A stretch of DNA of 64,000 nucleotides from Empedobacter falsenii (GTDB lineage: Bacteria > Bacteroidota > Bacteroidia > Flavobacteriales > Weeksellaceae). Position numbers and translations under genes: made by a program. The first letter of the stretch is position 1, and the number at the start of each line of letters is the position of its first letter. The notes beneath the pieces were generated by a model. The model ran no database searches. It was not told the DNA's origin and saw nothing but the letters and a program-made list of their open reading frames with translations. The DNA is taken from positions 527,501-591,500 of the forward strand of contig NZ_CP040908.1 of the NCBI RefSeq assembly GCF_013488205.1, in the 5' to 3' direction. Below, one piece after another: positions 50,225-59,312 of the stretch.

Positions 50225-50851
50225 ATGAATTTAGAAAAAGTTTTTGAACACAACCAAGAGTGGGTAAATAAACGTTTAGGGCAAGACGAGCAATATTTTG
50301 ATAAGCTTTCGGCTGGTCAAAATCCAGAAGTGCTTTACATTGGTTGTTCAGATAGTCGTGTGACGGCAGAAGAGTTGTTGGGAGCGGAGCCAGGGGAGGT
50401 TTTTGTACACCGCAATATAGCTAATATGGTAATTAGTTTGGATATGAATACCACTTCTGTTTTGGACTATGCGGTAGAACACCTAAAAGTGAAACATATT
50501 GTAGTTTGTGGACATTATAATTGTGGTGGGATTAAATCTGCAATGATTCCGAAAGATTTAGGAATTATGAATCCTTGGTTGCGTAATATTCGTGATGTTT
50601 ATCGTTTACATTCAGAAGAATTGAATGCAATCGAAAACGAAGGAATGCGTTACAACCGTTTGGTAGAGTTAAATGTACAAGAACAATGTGTAAATGTGGT
50701 AAAAAATCCTTTTGTACAACGTGCAATGGAAAATGGATTAGAAGTACATGGTTGGGTGTTCGATTTGTTTACTGGAAAATTAATTGATTTGAATTTAAAC
50801 TTCGATACAATCTTAGAAAATATCAAAGAAATCTACGATATCAACGAATAA
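50225..50851 (+). CDS. can: beta-class carbonic anhydrase
   Basis: The enzyme hydrates CO2 to bicarbonate. The 208-residue protein has zinc ligands Cys41 (CSDSR, with Asp43 and Arg45 as the catalytic dyad), His97 and Cys100 (VVCGHYNCGG). FVHRNIANMV is the usual conserved block. Cytoplasmic, probably a dimer or tetramer. It supplies bicarbonate for reactions such as carbamoyl phosphate synthesis (carAB in this window), but no regulatory link is visible. Confidence 0.96.
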   Translation: MNLEKVFEHNQEWVNKRLGQDEQYFDKLSAGQNPEVLYIGCSDSRVTAEELLGAEPGEVFVHRNIANMVISLDMNTTSVLDYAVEHLKVKHIVVCGHYNCGGIKSAMIPKDLGIMNPWLRNIRDVYRLHSEELNAIENEGMRYNRLVELNVQEQCVNVVKNPFVQRAMENGLEVHGWVFDLFTGKLIDLNLNFDTILENIKEIYDINE

Positions 50852-50865
50852 ATTTAACATTTTGT

Positions 50866-50873
50866 TATATTTG
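50866..50873 (+). promoter_or_regulatory. -7 promoter element of the AsmA-like gene
   Basis: TATATTTG matches TAnnTTTG, 41 bp before the ATG at 50915. No TTG at -33. Confidence 0.45.
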
Positions 50874-50914
50874 GTATAATAATTGTTTTTAAGACTGTTA
50901 ACCAAACTATATCA

Positions 50915-53740
50915 ATGATTAACAACCGTTGGATAAAAAGAATCGGTATCGCTTTAATTTCTATTATTGCGGTACTTTTTATTTTAAGTTTTTACATCTC
51001 CTATTTTCTGAATGATCGACTTCCAAAAATCATTGCAGAAAAAAACGATACGGCTTATAATCTGACTTACGAAGATTTGAGCTTTTCTATTTTTAATTCA
51101 TCTTTATCGCTAAAAAATGTCGAAGTTTCTCCCAAAGATTCTTTGTTAATAAAGGATTCGATTGACGCAACAGGAAAAGTCAAAGAAATAAATGTTGTCG
51201 GTATCAATTTTATAAAATTAATTACCAAAAAAGAAGTTGCTGCCTATTCAATCAACATCAATAATCCTTCTGTAAATTATTATCTTAAAGAGAAAAAAGA
51301 TTCGGTCAAAAAAGATACAGCACAATCCAAAGTTGGGCAAAGTATTGATGTTTCCAATGTGAATATCAACAATGGCGAGTTTAATTTGTATTCTCAATCT
51401 GGAAAAAAACATATTGCAAATGTTTCTAATTTTTCGATCGATTTCGACGGCGTTCGTTTCAATGAGCGAACAGCGGACAAAAAAATTCCGTTCAGATATT
51501 CTGCTTTTGACATCAAATTAGATTCGATGTTTTTTGTAGTAAAAGATCAACAATTGATTAGAGCACGAAAAGTTCGTTTTAATGAAACTGATTTTGAGTT
51601 GGACAATTTCTTGATGAAACCGCTCAAAATGAACGGAAAAATGTACGTTCCAAACGATTCTGAAAATGATTTATTGGATATTGAATCACCACTTCTTTCA
51701 CTTTCCAAGATGGATTGGGGATTTACTTCGGAAGATAAATTATATTTTAAAACAGATTTAATCAAATTCAAAAATCCAAAAATTACCATTATTTCTGCTA
51801 AACCAGAGAATAAAGTTGAGAAAGAAACAATCAAAAAAGTAAGCATAAAAACGGAAGATGCGGAGTTAATTAATATCAAAAAATTGCAAATAGAAAACGG
51901 TAAAATTCGTTCACTTTTCTCTAATGCAAAAACGGTAAAATATGCAATAAACAATGTTGCATTAAATATCGAAGGAATAAAAATGAATGCGTTGACGCGA
52001 ACAAATGATATTCCGATTGATTACAAAACTTTCCGTATTAAGTTGGATTCGATGTATTATCGATTGAATGAAATGCACACATTAACAGCATCTAATTTTG
52101 ATTTGACAGAAAAGAAATTGATTCTGAAAAATTTCAAAATGAAACCATTGATTTCAAAAAATCAATTTAATAGAAACTATACAAAATCAAATACGTTATT
52201 AGATGTCGAAGCGCCAATTTTGACGTTGAATAATAACAGTTGGGGAATAAAAAATGGTGATTTCTATTTTCATACAAATTCAATCAAATTGGATGAGGTA
52301 AATGTGAAAATCATCGATCAAAAGAATGAAAAAGTTATTGCGAAGAAAGTTGAAAAAGCAACAGAAAAGTTCTTGATTAATTTTAATCTTGGAATTGATA
52401 CGATTCAAATCAAGCAATCTCGTTTTATTGCTTCACAAAAATTTGATTTCAATAATGTTAATTTGACGGTTTTAGGATTGAAAAATGATTATGGGAAAGA
52501 ATTTCATGTTAATCATGTTATTTTCAAAAATCCAAAATTTACAATTTATGGACAGCCAAGACGAGTGGCGCAGCGCGAAGGAAAAACCTCAAAAGAGTTT
52601 AATGATGTTATAAAAGTTGATAAAATTTCGTTGGTAAATGGACATTTAGATGTGATTCCTTATCAACAAAAAACGCCGAATTTAACATTGAAGCAAATTC
52701 AGTTAGCATTTAATCATATTAATGTTGATCCAAAAACAATTCAAGAAGCGATTCCTTTTTCTTATAAATCTGTATTACTGAAATCTTCGGGAATTGATTT
52801 CGATTTAGGAAAAACGTATAAGATGAATACTGGAACTTTGCAGTTTCAGAATGGGAATTTGACCTTAAACCAATTAAAATTAACACCAAAACTTTCTCGA
52901 AAAGCGTATACAGCTTCATTAGATAAACAGGCCGATTTATACACTGTTTCTGTCAATCAATTACAAGGAAATGGAATTCAGTGGGGAATTTCTCCATCCA
53001 AAGATTTCTTTTTGAAAGCAAATCAAATAAAATTGAACCAGCTTTATGCTAACATTTATAGAAGTTTGGTTCCGCCTGATGACACAAAACGTAAAACAAT
53101 GTTTTCACAAAAATTACGCGAAATGAAATTTGATTTAGGGGTGAAACAATTGCAATTGGTCAACTCTAAATTAGAATATGAAGAGGAAACGGCTAAAAGT
53201 ATCGGAACAGGAAAATTGACGTTTTCATCTATAAACGCAACGGTTAAAAATGTCAATTCGGGTTATCGTAAAACATCTTTACCAGACGTTGATGTTGATT
53301 GGCGTTCAGAATTTATGAATGGAGATTTGCGTGCAAATTGGACATTTAATCCAATGAATCGTTCAGAGAAATTTAATATCAATGGTTCAATTTCAAAACT
53401 TCCTGCAAAAAATCTCGATCCTTTTGTGAAACCATATCTTAAGGTTTCTGTAGACGGATTTTTCAATCAAATAAAATTTAATTTTGATGGAAATGATAAA
53501 GTTGCTGGAGGAAATTTTGGAATAGATTATCAAAATTTGAAAGTGAATGTTTTGCGTGATGATGGTTCGAAAAGGAAATTATTATCAGCAGTTGGAAATG
53601 CGGCGGTAAAGAATGATTCTCGTGGAAAAATGAAAGAAGAAAAAGTAGAAAATATCGAACGAAAACAGGATAAATCATTTTTTAATTTCTTTTTAGCTTG
53701 TATCTTAGACGGTCTTAAAAAAGCACTTTTAATTATTTAA
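50915..53740 (+). CDS. large AsmA/DUF748-like envelope protein
   Basis: The 941-residue protein has an N-terminal signal-anchor helix (about 9-31, RIGIALISIIAVLFILSFYIS) and a very long beta-repeat body, with the LKNVEVSPKDSL and LYFKTDLIKFKNPKI type strands recurring. This resembles AsmA-like/DUF748 lipid-transfer bridge proteins. Similar blocks appear about residues 235-290 and 425-470 (LLDIESPLLSLSKMDWG and LLDVEAPILTLNNNSWG). The C-terminus carries a hydrophobic end. Inner-membrane anchored, probably periplasmic. The family call is by pattern only. Confidence 0.7.
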   Translation: MINNRWIKRIGIALISIIAVLFILSFYISYFLNDRLPKIIAEKNDTAYNLTYEDLSFSIFNSSLSLKNVEVSPKDSLLIKDSIDATGKVKEINVVGINFIKLITKKEVAAYSININNPSVNYYLKEKKDSVKKDTAQSKVGQSIDVSNVNINNGEFNLYSQSGKKHIANVSNFSIDFDGVRFNERTADKKIPFRYSAFDIKLDSMFFVVKDQQLIRARKVRFNETDFELDNFLMKPLKMNGKMYVPNDSENDLLDIESPLLSLSKMDWGFTSEDKLYFKTDLIKFKNPKITIISAKPENKVEKETIKKVSIKTEDAELINIKKLQIENGKIRSLFSNAKTVKYAINNVALNIEGIKMNALTRTNDIPIDYKTFRIKLDSMYYRLNEMHTLTASNFDLTEKKLILKNFKMKPLISKNQFNRNYTKSNTLLDVEAPILTLNNNSWGIKNGDFYFHTNSIKLDEVNVKIIDQKNEKVIAKKVEKATEKFLINFNLGIDTIQIKQSRFIASQKFDFNNVNLTVLGLKNDYGKEFHVNHVIFKNPKFTIYGQPRRVAQREGKTSKEFNDVIKVDKISLVNGHLDVIPYQQKTPNLTLKQIQLAFNHINVDPKTIQEAIPFSYKSVLLKSSGIDFDLGKTYKMNTGTLQFQNGNLTLNQLKLTPKLSRKAYTASLDKQADLYTVSVNQLQGNGIQWGISPSKDFFLKANQIKLNQLYANIYRSLVPPDDTKRKTMFSQKLREMKFDLGVKQLQLVNSKLEYEEETAKSIGTGKLTFSSINATVKNVNSGYRKTSLPDVDVDWRSEFMNGDLRANWTFNPMNRSEKFNINGSISKLPAKNLDPFVKPYLKVSVDGFFNQIKFNFDGNDKVAGGNFGIDYQNLKVNVLRDDGSKRKLLSAVGNAAVKNDSRGKMKEEKVENIERKQDKSFFNFFLACILDGLKKALLII

Positions 53741-53744
53741 GAAA

Positions 53745-54494
53745 ATGAAAAGAACAGTCTTCATAACCGGAGCAACATCTGGCATAGGAATGGCGACAGC
53801 AAAGAAATTAGCACCAAATTATCGTTTAATTTTGTGTGGGCGTCGTCAAGATCGATTAGATGAAATTCAGGCAGAATTGAGTCAAATTACGGAAGTTAAA
53901 ACCATTCAATTTGATGTTCGAGACAAGGAAGCTGTTTTTAATGCAGTAGAAAGTTTAGAAAATGAGTGGAAAAATATTGATGTTTTAATCAATAATGCAG
54001 GAAATGCACACGGATTAGCACCTTTTGATACAGCTGATTTGGAAGATTTGGAAGCGATGATTGATATCAATGTAAAAGGATTAATTTACGTTTCGAAAGC
54101 AATTATTCCAATTCTTAAAGAATCATCAAATGCGCATATCATCAACCTTTCGTCGATTGCAGGAAAAGAAGTTTATCCAAATGGAGGAACATATTGTGCG
54201 TCGAAAGCGGCAGTAGAATCGTTGAGCAAAGGAATGCGTTATGATTTGTTGCCTTACGGAATCAAAGTTTCCAATATTGCGCCAGGAGCAGTGGAAACAG
54301 AATTTTCTTTGGTTCGTTTCAAAGGAAATCAAGAACTTTCTGATAATGTATACAAAGGTTTTGAGCCATTGGTTGGAGAGGATATTGCAAATGCAATAGA
54401 GTATTTGTTGCAACAACCAGAACATGTACAAATTGCCGATGTTACAATCTTTCCAAAAGCGCAAGCTGGAGGAACTGTTATTTATAAAGGATAA
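53745..54494 (+). CDS. SDR family NAD(P)-dependent oxidoreductase
   Basis: The 249-residue short-chain dehydrogenase shows the cofactor loop TGATSGIG (residues 9-16), LINNAGNAHG, Ser in INLSSIAG, and catalytic Tyr150/Lys154 in YCASK. It is close to the YdfG type, which oxidises L-serine, L-allo-threonine or 3-hydroxy acids with NADP. The basic GRR near residue 32 suggests NADP preference. It starts 5 bp after the AsmA-like gene, and a terminator follows it. Confidence 0.93.
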   Translation: MKRTVFITGATSGIGMATAKKLAPNYRLILCGRRQDRLDEIQAELSQITEVKTIQFDVRDKEAVFNAVESLENEWKNIDVLINNAGNAHGLAPFDTADLEDLEAMIDINVKGLIYVSKAIIPILKESSNAHIINLSSIAGKEVYPNGGTYCASKAAVESLSKGMRYDLLPYGIKVSNIAPGAVETEFSLVRFKGNQELSDNVYKGFEPLVGEDIANAIEYLLQQPEHVQIADVTIFPKAQAGGTVIYKG

Positions 54495-54516
54495 TTTATT
54501 AAAATATATTCAATTG

Positions 54517-54547
54517 AAAGCCTCTATTTTAGAGGCTTTTTTATTTT
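54517..54547 (+). terminator. terminator after the SDR gene
   Basis: Stem AAAGCCTCT (54517-54525) with AGAGGCTTT (54531-54539), then a T-rich tail. Confidence 0.85.
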
Positions 54548-54586
54548 ATTCGAAAAAAGTTTCAAAATCGATGTAACACTTTTTAG

Positions 54587-54620
54587 TATTGAGCTGTCTT
54601 ATTAGTAAAAGCACTCAATA
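54587..54620 (+). promoter_or_regulatory. inverted repeat ending at the sigma gene start codon
   Basis: TATTGAG (54587-54593) pairs with CTCAATA (54614-54620); the last base is the A of the ATG. In RNA this would form a hairpin covering the start of translation. GTAACA upstream (54573-54578) is a plausible ECF -35 element, so the gene may autoregulate. Both are inference. Confidence 0.4.
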
Positions 54621-55129
54621 TGAATCAAGAAACGTTTAAAACATCGGTATTTGTCCACAAGGATAAGCTGTATCGTTTTGCGCGTAGGATTTTGATTAGT
54701 GATGATGAAGCGTTTGATGTTGTGCAAGAAATATTAATGAAATTGTGGGAAAAACGCGATTCGTTAATTGAAGTGGACAACATTGAGGCTTATGCAATGC
54801 GAATGGTAAATTATGAATGTATAAATCGATTACGAAAATTTGATGTTCGAGAGAATTATAAAAATACAACGCAAATCAATTTGAGTATTCAAGAAGATCC
54901 ACAAGAAATAAAACCGATTATTCTAAATTTGATTAATCAATTACCAGACAAACAACGCAAAGTAATGCATCTGAAAGATGTAGAAGAACTCGAAATAAAA
55001 GAAATTGCTGAAATTCTGGAAATGGAAGAAAATGCAATTCGAGTAAATTTGATGAGAGCAAGACAAAAAGTAAGAGAACAATTAGAAGTTTTTTTTGAAA
55101 ATGAAGAAAGAGCAATCTATTATAAATAA
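54620..55129 (+). CDS. ECF RNA polymerase sigma factor (second)
   Basis: The 169-residue sigma-70 ECF factor has region 2 at about 15-80 (DEAFDVVQEILMKLWEKRDSL, YAMRMVNYECINRLRKF) and region 4 at about 110-155 (LPDKQRKVMHLKDVEELEIKEIAEILEMEENAIRVNLMRARQKV). It is followed by an overlapping gene with one transmembrane helix and by a DUF4252 gene. That set is a standard flavobacterial cell-envelope stress operon. Confidence 0.93.
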   Translation: MNQETFKTSVFVHKDKLYRFARRILISDDEAFDVVQEILMKLWEKRDSLIEVDNIEAYAMRMVNYECINRLRKFDVRENYKNTTQINLSIQEDPQEIKPIILNLINQLPDKQRKVMHLKDVEELEIKEIAEILEMEENAIRVNLMRARQKVREQLEVFFENEERAIYYK

Positions 55130-55802
55130 AGACGATTTTTTTGAGGGAAAATTAACCGATGATCAAGAAAAACAGTTGAAAAATAATGAAAATGATTCTT
55201 TTTTTGAAACATTAAAAGAGGAAAAAGAAGTCAAAATGGAATTAAGTTTTGATGATTTTATGACAAAAGTTGAAGAAAATCAACCAAAAGTTATAGAAGA
55301 ATCAAAATCGAAAGAATTTTTTCTATGGAAAATTTCGGGAATTGCGGCATCCATTTTACTTGTTGTTGGATTATTTTTCTTCTTGAATCAAACAAATAAA
55401 ATTGAAGATCATCAAGAAATTGTGAAAATAATTGAGCCTCAAAAAAAAGAAGTAGAAGTTGTTAAGAATAAAGAAGAAAAAACAGGAGAAGAGCCTAATA
55501 CAGTGATTTCTGAACCAAATAATATTGAGATAAAACACGAAGTTTCGCAATTTGTAAAAGAGACAAAATCAATTAAACAAGAAAATAAAAAATCAACCAT
55601 TCAACCAATTGAGCAAGAGATTATAAAGCCTGAAAGCGCAGAAAAATATTCATCAGATTTTGTGATTGTAAATGGTCAACCAGTTGAAAATATGGAAGAA
55701 GCGAAAGCTTTGGCTTATTCTACAATGAAATTATTTTCGAAAAATGTAGACCAAGGAGCGAAGGCAATCGGACAATTAAAATCATTATCAATAGAACTTT
55801 AA
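55101..55802 (+). CDS. single-pass membrane protein, probable anti-sigma factor
   Basis: The 233-residue protein has an acidic cytoplasmic N-terminus (about 1-70), one transmembrane helix (about 76-95, ISGIAASILLVVGLFFFLN), and a Lys/Glu-rich periplasmic domain ending in GQPVENMEEAKALAYSTM. Its gene overlaps the ECF sigma gene by 29 bp, the layout of sigma/anti-sigma pairs. ATG at 55101 is preferred to a TTG at 55095. No zinc-finger anti-sigma motif is visible. Confidence 0.7.
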   Translation: MKKEQSIINKDDFFEGKLTDDQEKQLKNNENDSFFETLKEEKEVKMELSFDDFMTKVEENQPKVIEESKSKEFFLWKISGIAASILLVVGLFFFLNQTNKIEDHQEIVKIIEPQKKEVEVVKNKEEKTGEEPNTVISEPNNIEIKHEVSQFVKETKSIKQENKKSTIQPIEQEIIKPESAEKYSSDFVIVNGQPVENMEEAKALAYSTMKLFSKNVDQGAKAIGQLKSLSIEL

Positions 55803-55812
55803 AAATAAAAAT

Positions 55813-56289
55813 ATGAAAAAATATGTATTCATTTTTGCATTATTCATTGTTGGATTTGCAAATGCGCAGACAAATAAATTCGTCGATATTTACAACCAAT
55901 TTCAGGATAAAAAAGGCGTTACAACGATTACCATAAACAAAGCAATGTTTAGTATGATGGGAAGTATGACGGCAAATGATTCTGATTTGAAAGATTTGGA
56001 TGGCTTGTTCAAAAAAATGAATTCGATCAAAATGATTATGATTGATAACACGAACAAAGATGCTAAAAATCAAGTGAAATCTGCTTTTGATAAAATGAAA
56101 TTAGAGGAATTGATGTCGATAAATAAGGACGGAAGTAAAATTCGTTTTTTAACAGAAAATGCAAATGCAAAAGTTTTTAAAAATGTGTTGATGAGCATTA
56201 ATAGCGACGATCAACAAATGTACATGATTATGGATGGTGAAATTACGGCATCCGAAATGAATAAAATGGTAAAAGAAGGGAATAAATAA
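55813..56289 (+). CDS. DUF4252 exported protein
   Basis: The 158-residue protein has a signal peptide ending FANAQ (about residue 19) and the DUF4252 body (FVDIYNQFQDKKGVTTITINKAMFSMM, then NKDAKNQVKSAFDKMKLEELM). The family is exported, of unknown function, and is nearly always encoded with ECF sigma/anti-sigma genes in Flavobacteriia. It is 10 bp after the anti-sigma-like gene and followed by a terminator. Confidence 0.88.
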   Translation: MKKYVFIFALFIVGFANAQTNKFVDIYNQFQDKKGVTTITINKAMFSMMGSMTANDSDLKDLDGLFKKMNSIKMIMIDNTNKDAKNQVKSAFDKMKLEELMSINKDGSKIRFLTENANAKVFKNVLMSINSDDQQMYMIMDGEITASEMNKMVKEGNK

Positions 56290-56292
56290 AAG

Positions 56293-56319
56293 AAAAGCTG
56301 AGCAACGCTCAGCTTTTTT
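56293..56319. terminator. bidirectional terminator
   Basis: Stem AAAAGCTGAGC (56293-56303) with GCTCAGCTTTT (56307-56317), loop AAC. Its right end touches the stop codon of the leftward GNAT gene. Confidence 0.85.
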
Positions 56320-56794
56320 AGTTCAATATTTTCTCATAACAAACACTTTCTTCGACATCTTTGTATTGATCGTAATTTTCGATTCTTGTGTAATCACATC
56401 GCTCATACAAAGCGATTGCTTCGGGTTGTTTCAATCCAGTTTCCAAAATACATCGTTCATAATCCAATTCGATTGCCCAATTTTCTAACTCATTCAGAAT
56501 TTTTGCCGCAATTCTATTTCCTCTAAAATCAGGATTTACATACATTCTTTTCACTTCCATCGTTGTGTCAGAATAATGTTTTATTGCACCACAACCAACA
56601 GGAATTTCGTTTAAATAGGTGATAATAACGTGATTTATCTTATCAACTTTATTAAATTGTGAAAAGAAAGAATGAGATTCTCCATCTCTTATCGCTAAAT
56701 CTTTATCTAATTCTGTTACCAATTCTTGAAAATCTTTGTTAGATGAATTTGTTCGAATAATTTTTACTGAATTCATTTTATTGCTTTTGTTCAA
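56318..56794 (-). CDS. GNAT family N-acetyltransferase
   Basis: The 158-residue GNAT protein has EVKRMYVNPDFRGNRIAAKILNELENWA (about residues 84-111), the typical acetyl-CoA strand and loop, then ETGLKQPEAIALYERCDYTRIENY, the closing helix and strand. Substrate is unknown. Internal Met at 56776 (NSVKIIR) is an alternative start. It sits between the DUF4252 operon and the TonB-type receptor gene on the receptor strand, 29 bp after that gene. Confidence 0.92.
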   Translation of the reverse strand: MNKSNKMNSVKIIRTNSSNKDFQELVTELDKDLAIRDGESHSFFSQFNKVDKINHVIITYLNEIPVGCGAIKHYSDTTMEVKRMYVNPDFRGNRIAAKILNELENWAIELDYERCILETGLKQPEAIALYERCDYTRIENYDQYKDVEESVCYEKILN

Positions 56795-56823
56795 ATTTAA
56801 TAAAACTTACGTTTTTTGTAACG

Positions 56824-59190
56824 CTAAATTCTATTTTGTTCAGCGGTTTTTTGCGCTTGTTTCGCATCTTTTACTTTCTGATTTCCGAAATTGTATTTTA
56901 AATTCAACATAAAATATTGCGTATCGCGATAATCTTTGAAATACTGATTTTGATTCGCATATTTCGTAGAAATCGTATTGCGATCAGTTTTGAAAATATC
57001 ATTGAAAACCAAACCAATTTCGAAACGTTTATCCCATATTTTTTTGTTTAAAATCAAATAGGTGTTTTGAGAAGAACTAATATCAAACGAACCTTGAATT
57101 GCCTTCGAATTATATTGATATCCTGCCGAAATATTAAATGTTTTTGCTTTGTCTAAATCCAATTGCGTGCTCAATGAAAGGTGATAAAAAAAGACATCGT
57201 TTTTGTATTGCAGATTATCTGGACCAAAATAATAGTTTTGATTATATTCTCCCATCGCAAATAAATTCAGTTTCCACCACGATTTTAGATTAAAATTTTT
57301 CGAAAGATTTGCTCCAAAAGCTTCTCCATTTTTGATGTTTGTAAAATGATAAACAGTTTCAAAAGTTTCAGGATTTTGTAATGAAATTTCCATTGCCGGA
57401 TCTTTTTCGTATCGATAATAGGTTTCGAAATTCCAATCTTTCAAAGTGTAGGATAAACTCAAATTGTGGATAATCGTAGAAATCGCATTGGCATCGCCCT
57501 GAAAATAAGAAAATAGATTGTAATATGATTTTGAAGGATTCAAGAAATTATAATTAGGTCGATCAATTCTTTTTCCATAATTCAAACCAATTTGTCCAGC
57601 ATTTTCAAAATTATACATGACGTATAAAGTTGGAAAAAGATCGGTATTTGTTCGTTTATTTTGGCTAATTGGATTATCAGAAATCGTATTTATAAGAGCT
57701 GTTTCAGATCTCAAACCAGCTTTTGTTTCCCATTTTTTCCATTTGTAATTTCCAGAAATATATAAGGCGAAAATCTGTTCTTTGTAATTAAAAATATTAC
57801 TTTTTTCGGGTTGATATTCGATTTGATTTTGGATCGATTCAAAGAAATCCAAATCATTATCATTCTTTACAAAACTATATTTCGCTCCCGCTTCCAAGCC
57901 GAAATTTTCATTAGTGAAACTATAATCAATTTGTGTAGAAAATAGATTCAATTTTTGAAGTGCAGCACTCAAAAAACGATTTTCTTCATAAGGTTTATCT
58001 TTGAAATTCAGTTTTGTTAAAACATCTTGATTTTCTTTGTAATAACGATGACTAAAATTGTTACTCCAAGTCAAATTATTTTTCCCATTTTTTTTGTCAT
58101 AAACCAAATACGTATTAAAATTATTTGAAGCTTCGCGACGATGATTTTGTGTTGTATAAAATGATTCAAGTTGATTATTCGTTGTATTGTAAATATTTGT
58201 CGGAACGTTATAATTCCCAATTGAAGCAGGATTTCTAGAACCATTTATTCCAAACTGAAAATTCTGTAAACTATCAATTGAATATTGAGAAGCAAAGTTG
58301 TAAATATGTTGTTGTTTCGCAACTGTTCGACGGATCATGTCGCTTTCCCAACGTGTTTGATCTTTTTCATAAGTTGTTACATCAAAATTTTTACGAACAT
58401 ATTTTCCATTCACAAAATAATAACTTCCTGTCAATTGCCATTTTTCTGTATTGTAAGATTGGGTAGTACCCAGCATTCCTTTGCTATAAATAGATTGATG
58501 ATAACGTGTTGCAATTTGTCCTTTGTAACCAGAAAGAACATTTTTCTTCATTTTAATATTTATAATCGCGCTTCCAGAAGCTTCATATTTTGCAGGTGGA
58601 TTGGTAATTACTTCAACCGAAGAAACTGTTGCGCCATCAGTGTTTTCCAACAATTGTTTCAAATCATCTTGCGACATTAATGTTTTTTTATCATTAATCG
58701 TAACCAAAATTTGCGTATTTCCTCTCACACTTAACTGTTCATTTTTTAGAAGAACATTTGGCGTGTTTTTCACGATATCCCAAGCACTTAAATTTTGCAA
58801 AGGCGTATTTTCGACATTAAATTCTATCCGATCAATTTTTCGTTTCAACAAAGGTTTTTGACTAGAAACAACAACGTCTTTTAAGTTAATTGTTTCATCT
58901 TTTTGAAGTGTAATAATCAAAGAATTTTCTGAGTTGGCTTGATATGTCTTTTCAAATTCTTGGTAACCAAATTCTTTAATATAAATTATAAATGATTGTG
59001 CTTGATGAAGCTCAAAATTAAATTCGCCATTTTCGTTTGATTCAGTTATAATTGGATCTTGTGAAGGAATTTCAACTTCAATAGAACTATTTTTGATTGG
59101 TTGATTTTGTTCATCGATAATTTTTCCAGAAATAATTTGTGCGAAAATTAAATTTGGAAGTAGCAGAAAAAATGTCATTACTATTTTCAT
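56824..59190 (-). CDS. outer-membrane beta-barrel receptor (TonB-type, OMP_b-brl_3)
   Basis: The 788-residue outer-membrane protein has a signal peptide (about 1-17), a CarboxypepD_reg-like domain (about 19-95: GKIIDEQNQPIKNSSIEVE, ENGEFNFEL), a plug domain (about 105-215: RIEFNVENTPLQNLSAWDIVKNTPNVL), and a long beta-barrel typical of the family lacking a TonB box. Barrel strands carry motifs such as YGKRIDRPNYNFLNP. The cargo is unknown. It is divergent from a histidine kinase/response regulator pair, and 11-bp-spaced direct repeats lie between them. Confidence 0.92.
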   Translation of the reverse strand: MKIVMTFFLLLPNLIFAQIISGKIIDEQNQPIKNSSIEVEIPSQDPIITESNENGEFNFELHQAQSFIIYIKEFGYQEFEKTYQANSENSLIITLQKDETINLKDVVVSSQKPLLKRKIDRIEFNVENTPLQNLSAWDIVKNTPNVLLKNEQLSVRGNTQILVTINDKKTLMSQDDLKQLLENTDGATVSSVEVITNPPAKYEASGSAIINIKMKKNVLSGYKGQIATRYHQSIYSKGMLGTTQSYNTEKWQLTGSYYFVNGKYVRKNFDVTTYEKDQTRWESDMIRRTVAKQQHIYNFASQYSIDSLQNFQFGINGSRNPASIGNYNVPTNIYNTTNNQLESFYTTQNHRREASNNFNTYLVYDKKNGKNNLTWSNNFSHRYYKENQDVLTKLNFKDKPYEENRFLSAALQKLNLFSTQIDYSFTNENFGLEAGAKYSFVKNDNDLDFFESIQNQIEYQPEKSNIFNYKEQIFALYISGNYKWKKWETKAGLRSETALINTISDNPISQNKRTNTDLFPTLYVMYNFENAGQIGLNYGKRIDRPNYNFLNPSKSYYNLFSYFQGDANAISTIIHNLSLSYTLKDWNFETYYRYEKDPAMEISLQNPETFETVYHFTNIKNGEAFGANLSKNFNLKSWWKLNLFAMGEYNQNYYFGPDNLQYKNDVFFYHLSLSTQLDLDKAKTFNISAGYQYNSKAIQGSFDISSSQNTYLILNKKIWDKRFEIGLVFNDIFKTDRNTISTKYANQNQYFKDYRDTQYFMLNLKYNFGNQKVKDAKQAQKTAEQNRI

Positions 59191-59235
59191 GGTTCAGATT
59201 TTTAACAAATCTCTTTCAAGTTTCGATTTTACTTG

Positions 59236-59263
59236 GTTAATGAACGGTTAACGATGAGTTAAT
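59236..59263 (+). promoter_or_regulatory. three direct repeats of GTTAA(T/C) with 11-bp period
   Basis: GTTAAT at 59236-59241, GTTAAC at 59247-59252 and GTTAAT at 59258-59263: centre spacing 11 and 11 bp, one turn of the helix each. Tandem repeats of this period are what OmpR/PhoB-type response regulators bind. They lie between the beta-barrel gene and the kinase gene, upstream of both. Confidence 0.65.
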
Positions 59264-59289
59264 GTGTAATTTATGTGCGAAAACAATGT

Positions 59290-59297
59290 ATTTTTGA
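59290..59297 (+). promoter_or_regulatory. -7 promoter element of the histidine kinase operon
   Basis: TATTTTTG matches TAnnTTTG. It is 27 bp downstream of the direct repeats and 15 bp before the kinase ATG. No -33 TTG is present, which fits a promoter that needs an activator. Confidence 0.55.
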
Positions 59298-59312
59298 ATT
59301 GATGAAAAGCTT

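Noticed and set aside
57000-58700. Several plus-strand frames opposite the beta-barrel receptor gene
   Set aside because: Shadow frames of a long minus-strand gene; no start context or motif.
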